From CAMQVM01 sp044433405 (lineage in GTDB: Bacteria; Bacteroidota; Bacteroidia; Bacteroidales; Rikenellaceae): DNA of 14,515 nt. The DNA lies in contig JAWXTQ010000043.1 in the NCBI GenBank assembly GCA_044433405.1, positions 1-14,515 of the forward strand, read 5' to 3'. Position 1 is the stretch's first letter. Each line of letters starts with the position of its first letter. Below, piece by piece: positions 1-8,400 of this stretch. The notes below the pieces were generated by a model that searched no databases, was not told the DNA's origin, and saw nothing but the letters and a program-made list of their open reading frames with translations. The position numbers and the translations under genes were made by a program.

Positions 1-112
1 AACCATCCGCCCACTTAACATCTGCCAAGTAATTATAACAATCGTCGTCGCTCTGAAAATAGCGATTGAATTTGATCGAGTTCACTCCTATAAATTTATT
101 TTCTCTACCCAT
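1..112 (-). CDS. IS1595-family transposase, N-terminal fragment (runs off the left edge)
   Basis: Reading leftwards from an ATG at 112-110, 37 codons are open to the window edge. The peptide ends in FQSDDDCYNYLADVKWADG, which fits the start of the zinc-ribbon domain at the N-terminus of IS1595/ISXO2-type transposases. Family members usually have an F-x-x-E/D-x-x-C-x-x-Y/F-L pattern, then R/K-W-x-D-G and the first zinc-binding CxxC. The CxxC and the DDE-type catalytic domain would lie beyond the edge, so it cannot be seen whether the gene is intact. The family call rests on a short motif. The element sits just past the 3' end of the efflux operon, a neutral place for an insertion. Confidence 0.72.
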   Translation of the reverse strand, partial: MGRENKFIGVNSIKFNRYFQSDDDCYNYLADVKWADG

Positions 113-317
113 TCTGCAAATGGTAGGTATTATTATTTTGTTGGGTGGTCTAAACGCCTATACCTATTCAAAAAATTCATAATAATCTGTATTTCCATCA
201 CTATCTAGCTGGTAGTGCAGCTATGCAGTAATGTGTTACCAATATTGTATCAAAAGCTTAACCTTACACTCTTTGCAACTATGCGTTTTACAACATAGAG
301 AAACAGAGATACAATGC
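113..317. other. Intergenic stretch: probable IS end, then untranslated DNA behind the macB-type gene
   Basis: No coding region is visible. The part next to the transposase (about 113-164) is probably the left end of the insertion sequence. Read on the minus strand, a GG-starting block at about 164-155 (GGTATAGGCG) would suit an IS1595-type terminus, but the other end is outside the window, so this is inference. Between 173 and 317 I see no convincing terminator for the leftward operon. There is a weak CTATG/CATAG stem near 280 and a distant 8-bp inverted repeat (244-251 with 308-315). Confidence 0.4.
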
Positions 318-1538
318 TTATTCGTAGCGAATAGCATCAATAGGATTTAACGCTGCCGCTTTTTTAGCAGGATACCATCCAAAGAACACACCAGTAATAC
401 TACAAACTGCAAACGATAGGAATATTGTCCATGACTCAATCTGAATTGGCCATGATGCAAAATAGTTAACCATCCATGCAGCAGCACACCCTAGAATAAC
501 TCCTATTATACCACCTGAGATAGAGATAATAATAGCCTCGATAAGGAACTGCGCCAATATATCAACACCTCGCCCTCCGACTGACATACGCAGTCCGATC
601 TCTTTGGTGCGCTCCGTTACCGAGACATACATTATATTCATAATTCCAATACCCCCAACAATAAGCGAAATTGATGCAATACACGCCAGTAGTGTAGTCA
701 TTAAACTTGTTGTAGAGTTTAGCATTTCAGCTAACTCTTGTTGTGAACGGATTGAAAAATCGTCATTTTGGTAATCCTGCAACTTGTGATTAGATCTCAA
801 AATCTCAGTTACAGTTTCGATCACCGCGTCTGTATCATCTTCATTAACTGCACTTGCATACACCTGACTAAGATGAGTCTGTGCAAGCACACGTTTCATT
901 ATTGATGTGTATGGCGCAAGCACAATCGCATCTTGGTCCATACCCATGGTGTTATAACCTTTCTCCTCTAACACTCCAATAATTCTAAATGGAATCTTTT
1001 TGAAACGTACAACTTTACCCAATGGGTCTTCATCATCAGCAAATAGATTCTCTTTAATCGTTTTACCAATAACACACACCTTTGCAGAAGTAAGTACATC
1101 CATATCAGTAAACATAGAGCCGCTTTCGAGCTTAAGCTGACGAATCTCTAAGTAGTCGTAAGTCATCCCAGTGATTGTTGAAGGATAGTTGTTTGCACCA
1201 TAAATATATTGACCCGACGACGAGACAACTGGGCTTACAGCTGCAAGGATATCACGTCTTTCACTAAGCGACTGATAATCTTCAATTTTGAGTGTCTGCA
1301 TAGACGATGCATCTTTCATTACACCCCCTCTTGAATCCTCTCCTGGTTGAATCATAATCATATTTGATCCCATTTCTGTGATTTGAGAGTTTATGCTAGC
1401 TTTAGAGCCTTGACCAATAGCAAGCATTGTAATTACCGAAGCAACACCTATTATAATACCGAGCATTGTCAAAAATGCCCTCATCTTATTATTTCCAAGT
1501 GCCTTTACAGCCACAATGGATAAGTTTGAAATCTTCAT
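318..1538 (-). CDS. MacB-type ABC transporter permease (FtsX family)
   Basis: 406 aa inner-membrane permease. An N-terminal membrane helix lies at about residues 20-42. It is followed by a large periplasmic domain of the MacB_PCD type (about 45-275). A cluster of three helices (about 283-306, 328-358 and 370-390) forms the FtsX domain. The cytoplasmic motif VTERTKEIGLRMSVGG (307-322) and the ending NPIDAIRYE are typical of MacB-like permeases. In this family ATP hydrolysis on the cytoplasmic side moves the periplasmic domain, which pushes substrate through the adaptor and TolC channel (mechanotransmission) rather than carrying it across the membrane. E. coli MacB fuses ATPase and permease. 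Here they are two genes separated by 11 bp, as is usual in Bacteroidota. It is the last gene of the operon. The substrate (drug, peptide, siderophore or lipid) cannot be told from sequence. Confidence 0.93.
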   Translation of the reverse strand: MKISNLSIVAVKALGNNKMRAFLTMLGIIIGVASVITMLAIGQGSKASINSQITEMGSNMIMIQPGEDSRGGVMKDASSMQTLKIEDYQSLSERRDILAAVSPVVSSSGQYIYGANNYPSTITGMTYDYLEIRQLKLESGSMFTDMDVLTSAKVCVIGKTIKENLFADDEDPLGKVVRFKKIPFRIIGVLEEKGYNTMGMDQDAIVLAPYTSIMKRVLAQTHLSQVYASAVNEDDTDAVIETVTEILRSNHKLQDYQNDDFSIRSQQELAEMLNSTTSLMTTLLACIASISLIVGGIGIMNIMYVSVTERTKEIGLRMSVGGRGVDILAQFLIEAIIISISGGIIGVILGCAAAWMVNYFASWPIQIESWTIFLSFAVCSITGVFFGWYPAKKAAALNPIDAIRYE

Positions 1539-1549
1539 AAATAAATAAT

Positions 1550-2293
1550 TTAATCCTCCATAACTGGCAGCGCATCCAGAGCTTTGCTTGCGCTGCTAAT
1601 ATTATCATTACGTGTGTCGTTTTGCACCAAACCATCGCGAAGCATAATATTTCTACTTGCATACTCAGCCATCTCTGGATTGTGAGTCACAAATATAATT
1701 GTACTTCCCTCTTTGTGCAGTTTTTGAAGCAACACTAAAATCTCAAATGAGGTGCGAGTATCCAAGTTACCCGTTGCCTCATCGGCAAGGATAACGGCTG
1801 GATTATTAACTAGCGCTCTAGCTATTGCAACACGCTGCATCTGACCACCACTCATTTGGTTACTTTTATGGTATAACCTGTCACCTAAACCAACTGCTTT
1901 AAGTGCTGCGATTGCACGTTGTTGTCTATCTGCTGCATTTACATTTTTGGTGTAAAGTAGCGGCAGTTCAACATTGGCAACTGCTGTGGTTTTGGCAAGT
2001 AGATTGTAGTTCTGAAATATAAATCCAATTTTTTCATTACGCAACCCTGCACTCTGATTTTTACTCATTCTAGCAGCCGAAACGCCATCTAGAAAGTATT
2101 CACCAGATGTTGGCAAATCCAAACATCCTAATATATTCAGAAGAGTACTCTTACCACTACCAGATGTTCCCATGATGGTGACAAATTCGCCCTCTTCGAT
2201 GCTAAACGACACCCCACGTAGAGCCCTTACTGTCTCCTCACCAATCTGGAAGTTTCGTTTTACATCTTTTAATTCTATGACTTTTTTACTCAT
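1550..2293 (-). CDS. ABC transporter ATP-binding protein, MacB/LolD type
   Basis: 247 aa cytoplasmic ATPase that powers the adjacent permease. All motifs are present: Walker A GTSGSGKST (42-50), Q-loop FQNYNLL with Gln94, ABC signature MSGGQ (147-151) followed by MQRVAIARAL, Walker B VILADE (167-172) with the D-loop GNLD (175-178), and the switch His204 in VTH. The first signature residue is Met instead of the common Leu, a conservative change. I start it at ATG 2293 (MSKKVIEL), 7 bp after the adaptor stop. The open frame continues upstream, but that part overlaps the adaptor gene and has no family resemblance. The C-terminal extension after about residue 220 is poorly conserved and Ser/Asn/Asp-rich. 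Confidence 0.95.
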   Translation of the reverse strand: MSKKVIELKDVKRNFQIGEETVRALRGVSFSIEEGEFVTIMGTSGSGKSTLLNILGCLDLPTSGEYFLDGVSAARMSKNQSAGLRNEKIGFIFQNYNLLAKTTAVANVELPLLYTKNVNAADRQQRAIAALKAVGLGDRLYHKSNQMSGGQMQRVAIARALVNNPAVILADEATGNLDTRTSFEILVLLQKLHKEGSTIIFVTHNPEMAEYASRNIMLRDGLVQNDTRNDNISSASKALDALPVMED

Positions 2294-2300
2294 AATTTTA

Positions 2301-3614
2301 CTATTTTTGTCCTGGACGTTTTGGCATAAACGGATTCTCTTCTGTTGTCTCAGCACTAGTTGTTTTAGTTACTTTCACTGTTTCTACTCCAATAACAATG
2401 CTATCTTGAGCAGTAACACCTTTGATTTCAGCTAAGATGCCGTTGTTTACACCAACAATCACTCTTCTTGGCTCTAATGTATCGCCTTTCTTAATCCACA
2501 CTGTAGACTCTTCTGAGCCACTAGAGATGGTCACTTTGCGAGTTTCGCCACTCATTGGGCCACCTTCGCCCATAGGACCACCTTCGCCCATAGGACCGCC
2601 TTCACCCATAGGGCCGCCGCTTCCACCCATTCGGCTACCTTCGCCCATTGAGCCAGCTTCGCTACGCGCAGAAGTTCTTGCTGTAGTGCCAGTTGCAGTT
2701 TCTGGGTTGAAAGATAGAGCTGCAACGCTGATAGCATAGTCCGTTTCGATGTCAACTATAAAGATCTCAACATTTGCTGTCAAACCTGGTTTTAATTTTA
2801 GATCAGGGTTTGCAGCCGAAACCACAACCTCATAAGTGATTACATTACTCTCTTCAATAGCCTCTTGACGAACTTGTGTTACTCTACCTTCAAAAACATC
2901 CAAAGGGAAAGCATCAACAGAGAAAGTTGCTCTTTGTCCAATTTGAACATTACCTATATCAGCCTCATCAACATCAACGATAACCCTCATGTCTTTCAAG
3001 TCAGCCGCAACAGTGAATAGCGTTGGAGTACTGAAGCTAGATGCAACAGTTTGACCCTCCTCAACACTTCTAGAGATTACTACACCATCAATTGGAGAGT
3101 AGATTGTTGCATAACCTAAGTCGGTCTCAGATTTTGCTAGGTCGTTTAATGAAATTTCGTAATTGTTTTTAGCAGTTTCATAGTCGTATAGAGCTAGCTC
3201 ATAGTCGCTATCAGCAATCAAACTCTTTTCGAAAAGTGTTTTTACACGAGTGTAGTTTGCTTGTTCGTAATCTAGTTTACTTTTAGCTACTGCTACATTA
3301 TTTTTTTTGTTATTTCTATCAAGCAAGAGTGTACTCTTGTCAAGCTCAGCAATAATTTGTCCTTTTGTTACAACACTATTGTAATCTACATATAAATCTG
3401 TAAGAATACCAGAAACCTGAGTACCCACATCTACTAATGTTACTGGTTCGATTGTTCCTGTAGCTGTTACACTCTGTACAATGTTCTCTGAAGATACAGT
3501 AGTTGTAATCCAATTTATTTGGTTTGTACCTCTATTTTTGGGGATGAAAATAAATGCCCCTACGCCAATGAGTACCACAAATAGAGTGGTAATTATAATT
3601 TTTTTCTTTGTCAT
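2301..3614 (-). CDS. MacA-type periplasmic adaptor (HlyD/RND membrane-fusion family)
   Basis: 437 aa membrane-fusion protein bridging the MacB-type permease and the TolC channel. An N-terminal anchor or uncleaved signal helix spans about residues 5-24. A split lipoyl/barrel-sandwich domain follows (about 60-97 and 165-202), with GTQVSGILTDLYVDYNSVV and YSPIDGVVISRSVEEG as hallmarks. It encloses a helical hairpin (about 98-163). The beta-barrel runs at about 205-290 and a membrane-proximal domain at about 360-415. Between the last two is a linker (about 305-360) rich in Gly, Met and Ser, containing three tandem copies of MGEGGP. MacA homologues often vary here, but an exact repeat is unusual. 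The C-terminus ends in a Pro/Lys-rich tail. The start ATG lies 8 bp after the channel gene stop. The four-gene layout strongly supports a tripartite efflux role, though the export substrate is unknown. Confidence 0.93.
   Translation of the reverse strand: MTKKKIIITTLFVVLIGVGAFIFIPKNRGTNQINWITTTVSSENIVQSVTATGTIEPVTLVDVGTQVSGILTDLYVDYNSVVTKGQIIAELDKSTLLLDRNNKKNNVAVAKSKLDYEQANYTRVKTLFEKSLIADSDYELALYDYETAKNNYEISLNDLAKSETDLGYATIYSPIDGVVISRSVEEGQTVASSFSTPTLFTVAADLKDMRVIVDVDEADIGNVQIGQRATFSVDAFPLDVFEGRVTQVRQEAIEESNVITYEVVVSAANPDLKLKPGLTANVEIFIVDIETDYAISVAALSFNPETATGTTARTSARSEAGSMGEGSRMGGSGGPMGEGGPMGEGGPMGEGGPMSGETRKVTISSGSEESTVWIKKGDTLEPRRVIVGVNNGILAEIKGVTAQDSIVIGVETVKVTKTTSAETTEENPFMPKRPGQK
2557..2610 (-). 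repeat. Three tandem 18-bp repeats inside the adaptor gene
   Basis: Three consecutive 18-bp units (2557-2574, 2575-2592, 2593-2610) differ from each other at only one to three positions. A more degenerate fourth unit follows from 2611. Each encodes the six residues MGEGGP, so gain or loss of a unit keeps the reading frame. The repeat lies in a flexible linker between the beta-barrel and membrane-proximal domains. It is the kind of sequence that can change length by replication slippage. Confidence 0.9.
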
Positions 3615-3622
3615 GATTGTGT

Positions 3623-4948
3623 TTATAATTTAATTATGTCTGTTTTATAGTAATTAAGCAGTGCTTTGCTTAGCAGCAACTGATATTTGCTAGTCAAATA
3701 CTCTTGACGTGATTGATTGTAGTTATCTTGCTCAGTCAATAGCTCTAATGCTGTTTTAAGACCAATATTATATTGTTCTGTTACAAGTTTAAGACTCTTG
3801 TCTGTAGCTTCAAGTTTCGCCTGTGAAACAACAAAAATTGCTAACGAAGTTTGAGCATTATTATGAAGAGTTTCTATTGTTTGATAAAGATCTTTTTGTG
3901 CCTGTGTCAAATCTATTTTTGCAATCTCAGTGTTGTTTTTAGCTTTTGCTACATAGCTTTTGTTTTTAAAACCACTAAAGATAGGAATCGACACATTCAC
4001 TCCAAGTGATGTACTGAAGTTGTCGCGAAGTTGATTACTAAAAGTGTAACTACTAGAGGTGCTATGGCTAATTCCTGTTCCTGCTGACAAACTAACTGTT
4101 GGCAGATACCCTGCTCTTGCAACAATTTCATCCAATTCAGCCGACTCAATAGCTAGAGCTGTTGATTGAATCTCTGGACGCGATTCCAAAGCAACTGAGT
4201 AAACCTCATTAACTGTAGGTGTAAAACCAAGTAGTGACTCATCAGAGATAGCAGGATCTTTTACTGCAAGAGTAACTTCAGACGAGAACTCTAATAAGTG
4301 TTTTAAAACAATGTATAAGTTGTTTAACTGAGTTTGAGCAACAACTAAATCATATTTAGAAGATGCTGTTGCACTCTCTAATTGAGCAAACTCTGATGCA
4401 CTGATAGCACCTTCAGCTAAAAACTCTTTACCTCTATCTTCACTCTTTTGGCTCACTTCTAGCGATAGCTCTGCCGCTTTAATCTGCTCTATTGAGTATA
4501 GAATCTCTACATATATCTCAGTTACTGAAACCTCGATAGAGTTCTCAAACTCTTCTAACTCAAGATTAGAGACATTGTAGTTTATACCGCTTTGTTTTAG
4601 CTGAGCTCTGTTTTTGCCTCCGCTATATAGCGATAGTGATAGGTCAACACCGTAGCTTCCATTGTAGCTAGTTGATGTTCCCTCTTCAACAAAAGGATTG
4701 CTGTTTAGCGACTGTGATACCGAACCAGAGATAGTTGGTAAAAAAGCGGCTTTTGCGATAACTTGATCTGAGCGGCTATTATCAATCTGCAATTTCGCTC
4801 TTTGTAGTGTTATGCTATTATCTTTTGCATACTGCAAACACTCATCGAGACTCATCGACAACTCGCCAGATGATTGTCCATAACTAGTTAGACAACCAAT
4901 ACAGACAAATAGCGATAAGGCCAATCTCCATAATTTAAATTTTTCCAT
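3623..4948 (-). CDS. TolC-family outer-membrane efflux protein
   Basis: 441 aa outer-membrane channel subunit. An N-terminal signal peptide (about residues 1-24, hydrophobic LALSLFVCIGCL, likely cut near SYGQ) precedes two outer-membrane efflux (OEP) repeats at about 33-225 and 245-435. SLDECLQYAKDNSITLQRAK near residue 33 is the typical start of the first repeat. Alternating long helices and Ser/Thr/Tyr-rich strands fit the trimeric alpha/beta-barrel fold. It is the first gene of the efflux operon, which puts the channel before adaptor, ATPase and permease. A Cys at residue 19 in the signal region (CIGCL) could suggest a lipoprotein, but the surrounding sequence is not a good lipobox and I favour a normal signal peptide. 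Confidence 0.93.
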   Translation of the reverse strand: MEKFKLWRLALSLFVCIGCLTSYGQSSGELSMSLDECLQYAKDNSITLQRAKLQIDNSRSDQVIAKAAFLPTISGSVSQSLNSNPFVEEGTSTSYNGSYGVDLSLSLYSGGKNRAQLKQSGINYNVSNLELEEFENSIEVSVTEIYVEILYSIEQIKAAELSLEVSQKSEDRGKEFLAEGAISASEFAQLESATASSKYDLVVAQTQLNNLYIVLKHLLEFSSEVTLAVKDPAISDESLLGFTPTVNEVYSVALESRPEIQSTALAIESAELDEIVARAGYLPTVSLSAGTGISHSTSSSYTFSNQLRDNFSTSLGVNVSIPIFSGFKNKSYVAKAKNNTEIAKIDLTQAQKDLYQTIETLHNNAQTSLAIFVVSQAKLEATDKSLKLVTEQYNIGLKTALELLTEQDNYNQSRQEYLTSKYQLLLSKALLNYYKTDIIKL

Positions 4949-4963
4949 ATATATATAATATTA

Positions 4964-5000
4964 TTTTGCACAAAAGTAAAATTTGTTCAATTGTGCAAAA
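4964..5000. promoter_or_regulatory. Candidate operator: TTGnnCAA cluster over the efflux promoter
   Basis: A perfect 10-bp inverted repeat (TTTTGCACAA at 4964-4973 and TTGTGCAAAA at 4991-5000) brackets 17 bp. Inside lies a third similar element, giving three TTGnnCAA sites: TTGCACAA (4966-4973), TTGTTCAA (4983-4990) and TTGTGCAA (4991-4998). The last two abut. They overlap both predicted promoter boxes, where a repressor would block RNA polymerase. No regulator gene is in the window, so the binding protein is unknown. Confidence 0.5.
4971..4999 (-). promoter_or_regulatory. Predicted Bacteroidota promoter of the efflux operon
   Basis: On the minus strand TACTTTTG (4978-4971) matches the -7 consensus TAnnTTTG exactly, and TTTG (4999-4996) matches the -33 box. 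The spacer is 17 bp, slightly shorter than the 19 bp seen at the tRNA promoters in this window. Transcription would start roughly 15-20 bases before the channel gene ATG, giving a short leader. Confidence 0.6.
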
Positions 5001-5400
5001 AACAAAATATACTAAATGCCAAATTGTATAGAGAAATCCCCCAATTTTATCGAAAAACATGTTTATAAAGATCATAAATATTAAAAGTTAGTAAAGTTAT
5101 CTATGTTATTTCTCAGAGGCTAGCGATAGGGGTTTATGTGTGTGGTAAATATTACAAGAAAATGTCACTGACACGCCTCTCCAAACATCAAACAACTAGA
5201 TACAAGCTATTTGCGATCTCACCCTCCCTTAACATCAAGCACAATAACAACAGAGTGTACATGTGAGGTAAACTTACTCATAAATAGTAGATAAATTGGT
5301 TGTTAAAAGAGCCAACAATATCAACAAAACTAATGCCGTATAAAGCTAACAGATTTTACTTAAAGTAGTAATAATTGTTTAACTAATTTTTTTTAAACCT
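5001..5400. other. Divergent intergenic region upstream of the susC-type gene
   Basis: About 400 bp of AT-rich DNA between the leftward efflux operon and the rightward glycan locus, with no coding region of note. I found no perfect TAnnTTTG box for the rightward genes. Two small palindromes stand out: TGTCACTGACA (5163-5173) and GTAAATATTAC (5145-5155), 7 bp apart. They could be regulator sites for the susC promoter, but short palindromes also occur by chance in AT-rich DNA. No ECF sigma, anti-sigma or hybrid two-component regulator gene is nearby. Confidence 0.4.
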
Positions 5401-8400
5401 ATGATCATGAATAATTTATCAAGCCTACTAATGGTTAGTTTATTCTCTTTTTCGGTTTTGTTGTCTACGGAGGCGATGGCCAATGACTCTCCAGACTTGG
5501 GTGCTATAGCAACTAGTAAAGAGCTAACAATCAATGGTGTGGTCAAAGACGAAGCGGGATTACCAATAATTGGTGCAACCGTGCTTGTTGAAAACAGCCC
5601 TAATGGGGCAATCACAGATGTCGAAGGTGGCTTTTCGATCGCTGCAACTGCTGGCTCGGCCATCTCTGTACAATTTATGGGTTTCGAGACCCACACTTTT
5701 AATCTAGTCGAGGCGCAAACGCTCTACAACATAACCTTAAGAGAGGCCGCTTTACAACTTGATGACGTAGTTGTTACATCGTATGGTAGTCGACAACTCC
5801 GCTCAGAGATTACCACATCAGTTGCAAAAGTTGATACCGATGTGTTTGAAAAGGGATTTTATGCAAACCCAGCACAAGCACTAACAGGTGCAGTGGCAGG
5901 TATGAGCGTAGTGAACTCTACAGGCGACCCAACCAAGGCCCCTCAGATAACACTTAGAGGTGGCACAAATTTTGATGGTACAGGCACCCCTCTTTATATT
6001 ATAGATGGTCAAGTGCGTGACCACATGCACCACCTAAGCCCTGACGATATAGAGTCAATGGAGGTGTTGAAGGATGCTGGGTCAACAGCAATTTATGGCG
6101 CACGAGCCAATAATGGGGTAATTTTAGTCACCACAAAAAAGGGCAAAAGCGGTGGTGCGACAATCGGATTTTCAAATAGATTGACAATAAAGAATTTCAA
6201 AAGCAACTACGATTTTCTAGATGCTGGTGAATATCTTCATTGGTTTAGAAAGGCGTACCAAAACTCAGCACAGGTGTATCAAGATGCTAGTGGCAACTGG
6301 CAAGGTTTTGCCGACATAAGCGATCTAGATGGTGCACAACCTTACGGCACAGGAAATAAATATTTTGGCAGTGATGGTTTGCCTCTTGATGGAAACTTAA
6401 ACAGCTCGGCTGTTTGGAGCACCATGAAATACTCTCCTGAACTCGCTTTCTTGCTTGACCAAGGGTGGCAACTCATGAAAGATCCAGTGTATGGTTACGA
6501 TATTATATATCAGGACTTTTCGCTTCAAGATGTGAATATCAACTCGCCATCTATATCGCAAAACTATCAGTTTAATGTAACTGGGGGAAATGATAGAGGC
6601 AACTATTACGCAAGCCTAGGTTACACTAAAGATAATGGAATCATCCCTAACAACTACTACAACAGGTTGAATTTTACGTTTAACTCTGACTATAAGGTTA
6701 AGGATTGGATGAAATCATACTCTAGTTTAAAGTTTTCAACCTCTGATTGGAGCAGTCTCCCTCTAGGAGTTTCGAGCGATAGCAACTATTTTCAGCGAAT
6801 CCTCTCTGTTCCGCCTACTATGCGAAAATACAATCCAAATGGGGAGTATATTTTAGGACCAAATGTAGAGGATAGCAACCAGTTGGTTAATATGGATAAA
6901 CTTAATAGTGACATCAACGAGACACTCTTTGATATGAGTCAATCATTTGAGTTTAACTTAAACAGCGATTTATCGCTTCGAGTTAATTCGAATTGGCTCT
7001 ATGATATTGACACTAGAGAGAGTTTTTATCAAGATTACATCTCGCGCCCAGGTGTTGTAAACACTTCGCGATACACAAGTGCAAGTTTTGAGCGATATTT
7101 AACACAGATGTATAATGCTCACCTCAACTACGACAAGAGATTTGGCGAGCACTCTATCTCAGCAATGGCAGCAGCAGAGTTTTTTGACAAAACACAACTG
7201 GGTTTCTCAGCTTCAGGAAGCGGAGCTCCAACTGACGACTTTGCCGATTTAGGCTTGACAAGCTCAGCAGCAGGAATACGCTCAATCGACTCTTGGCACA
7301 CAACTGAACGAATATTGTCGTTTATTGGTAGGGTGGCTTATAACTATCAGTCAAAATATTTTGTAGAGTTTGTGGCTAGACAAGATGGCTATTCAAAGCT
7401 ACTAGGCGATAATCGTTTCGGATTCTTCCCAGGAGTCTCTACAGGATGGGTGTTTGGCCGTGAGAACTTTATGGAGTCGCTAAGTGATGTTGTCTCGTTT
7501 GCTAAGTTAAGAGCAAGTTATGGAGTCAATGGCAATGCTTCTGGCATCACTCCTTATGGACTACAAGGAAGTTATAGCTCTGTGAAATACAACGGAGATG
7601 TAGGGTATATGCTCACCACTATGCCAAATCCTTATCTACTATGGGAGCGCACAAATTCATTTGATGTTGGTTTAGATTTCGGTCTACTAAACAATCGCAT
7701 AAATATGGATATCACCTATTATAATCGCATGACACGCGACAAATATGCCGATGTTCCACTCTCAACCTCTTCGGGTTTAAGTTCAATAAGAACAAATAGC
7801 GGAGAGTTGCAAAACAAAGGTGTTGAGATGTCGGTCAATTTCAAGGCTATTCGAAGCAATGATTGGAGCATGGATATTGGGATAAATGCAGCGTATAACA
7901 AAAATGTGGTTGTATCGCTACCAGACAATGGATTGCTTAACAATCGTCAAGGAGGGCAACAAATCTACAACTCTAATGGTGATTTAATCTGGGTAGGTGG
8001 CTATCAAGAGGGACAGAGCCCAGGAACAATGGTCGCTTTCAAAGCGGAGGGAATCTACAAAGATTGGAGTGAGATACCTGGCTATTTGGTAAATAGCGGA
8101 GAGGGTAAAACACTCTACGGACCTAAAGCGTGGGCTGCCCTATCTGACAGCGAAAAGGCAAAAGGATTGCCGATAACACCTGGTGATGTTAAGTGGAAAG
8201 ATGTTAATGGCGATGGAGTGATTGACCAATACGATCAAGTTGTTGTGGGTAATGCTGTTCCAAAATGGACTGGAGGTGCTAATTTGGGAGCTGGCTGGCG
8301 AAACTTTTCTCTCTCTATGAGGATGGATTTTGCTCTAGGTTTTCACGCCTACGACTATAGCACAGCATGGTTAATGGGTGCAGCACAAGGTTCATACAAC

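Noticed and set aside
244..315. Inverted repeat ATTGTATC / GATACAAT behind macB as a terminator
   Set aside because: The arms are 56 bases apart and no T-run follows; a chance match in AT-rich DNA is likely.
2294..2356. Upstream extension of the ABC ATPase reading frame (21 more residues)
   Set aside because: It overlaps the adaptor coding region, has no family similarity, and ATG 2293 lies 7 bp after the adaptor stop with the normal N-terminus MSKKVIEL.
2422..2739. Plus-strand reading frame with Pro-rich repeats opposite the adaptor gene
   Set aside because: It is the antisense shadow of the MGEGGP repeat and has no start context or family resemblance.
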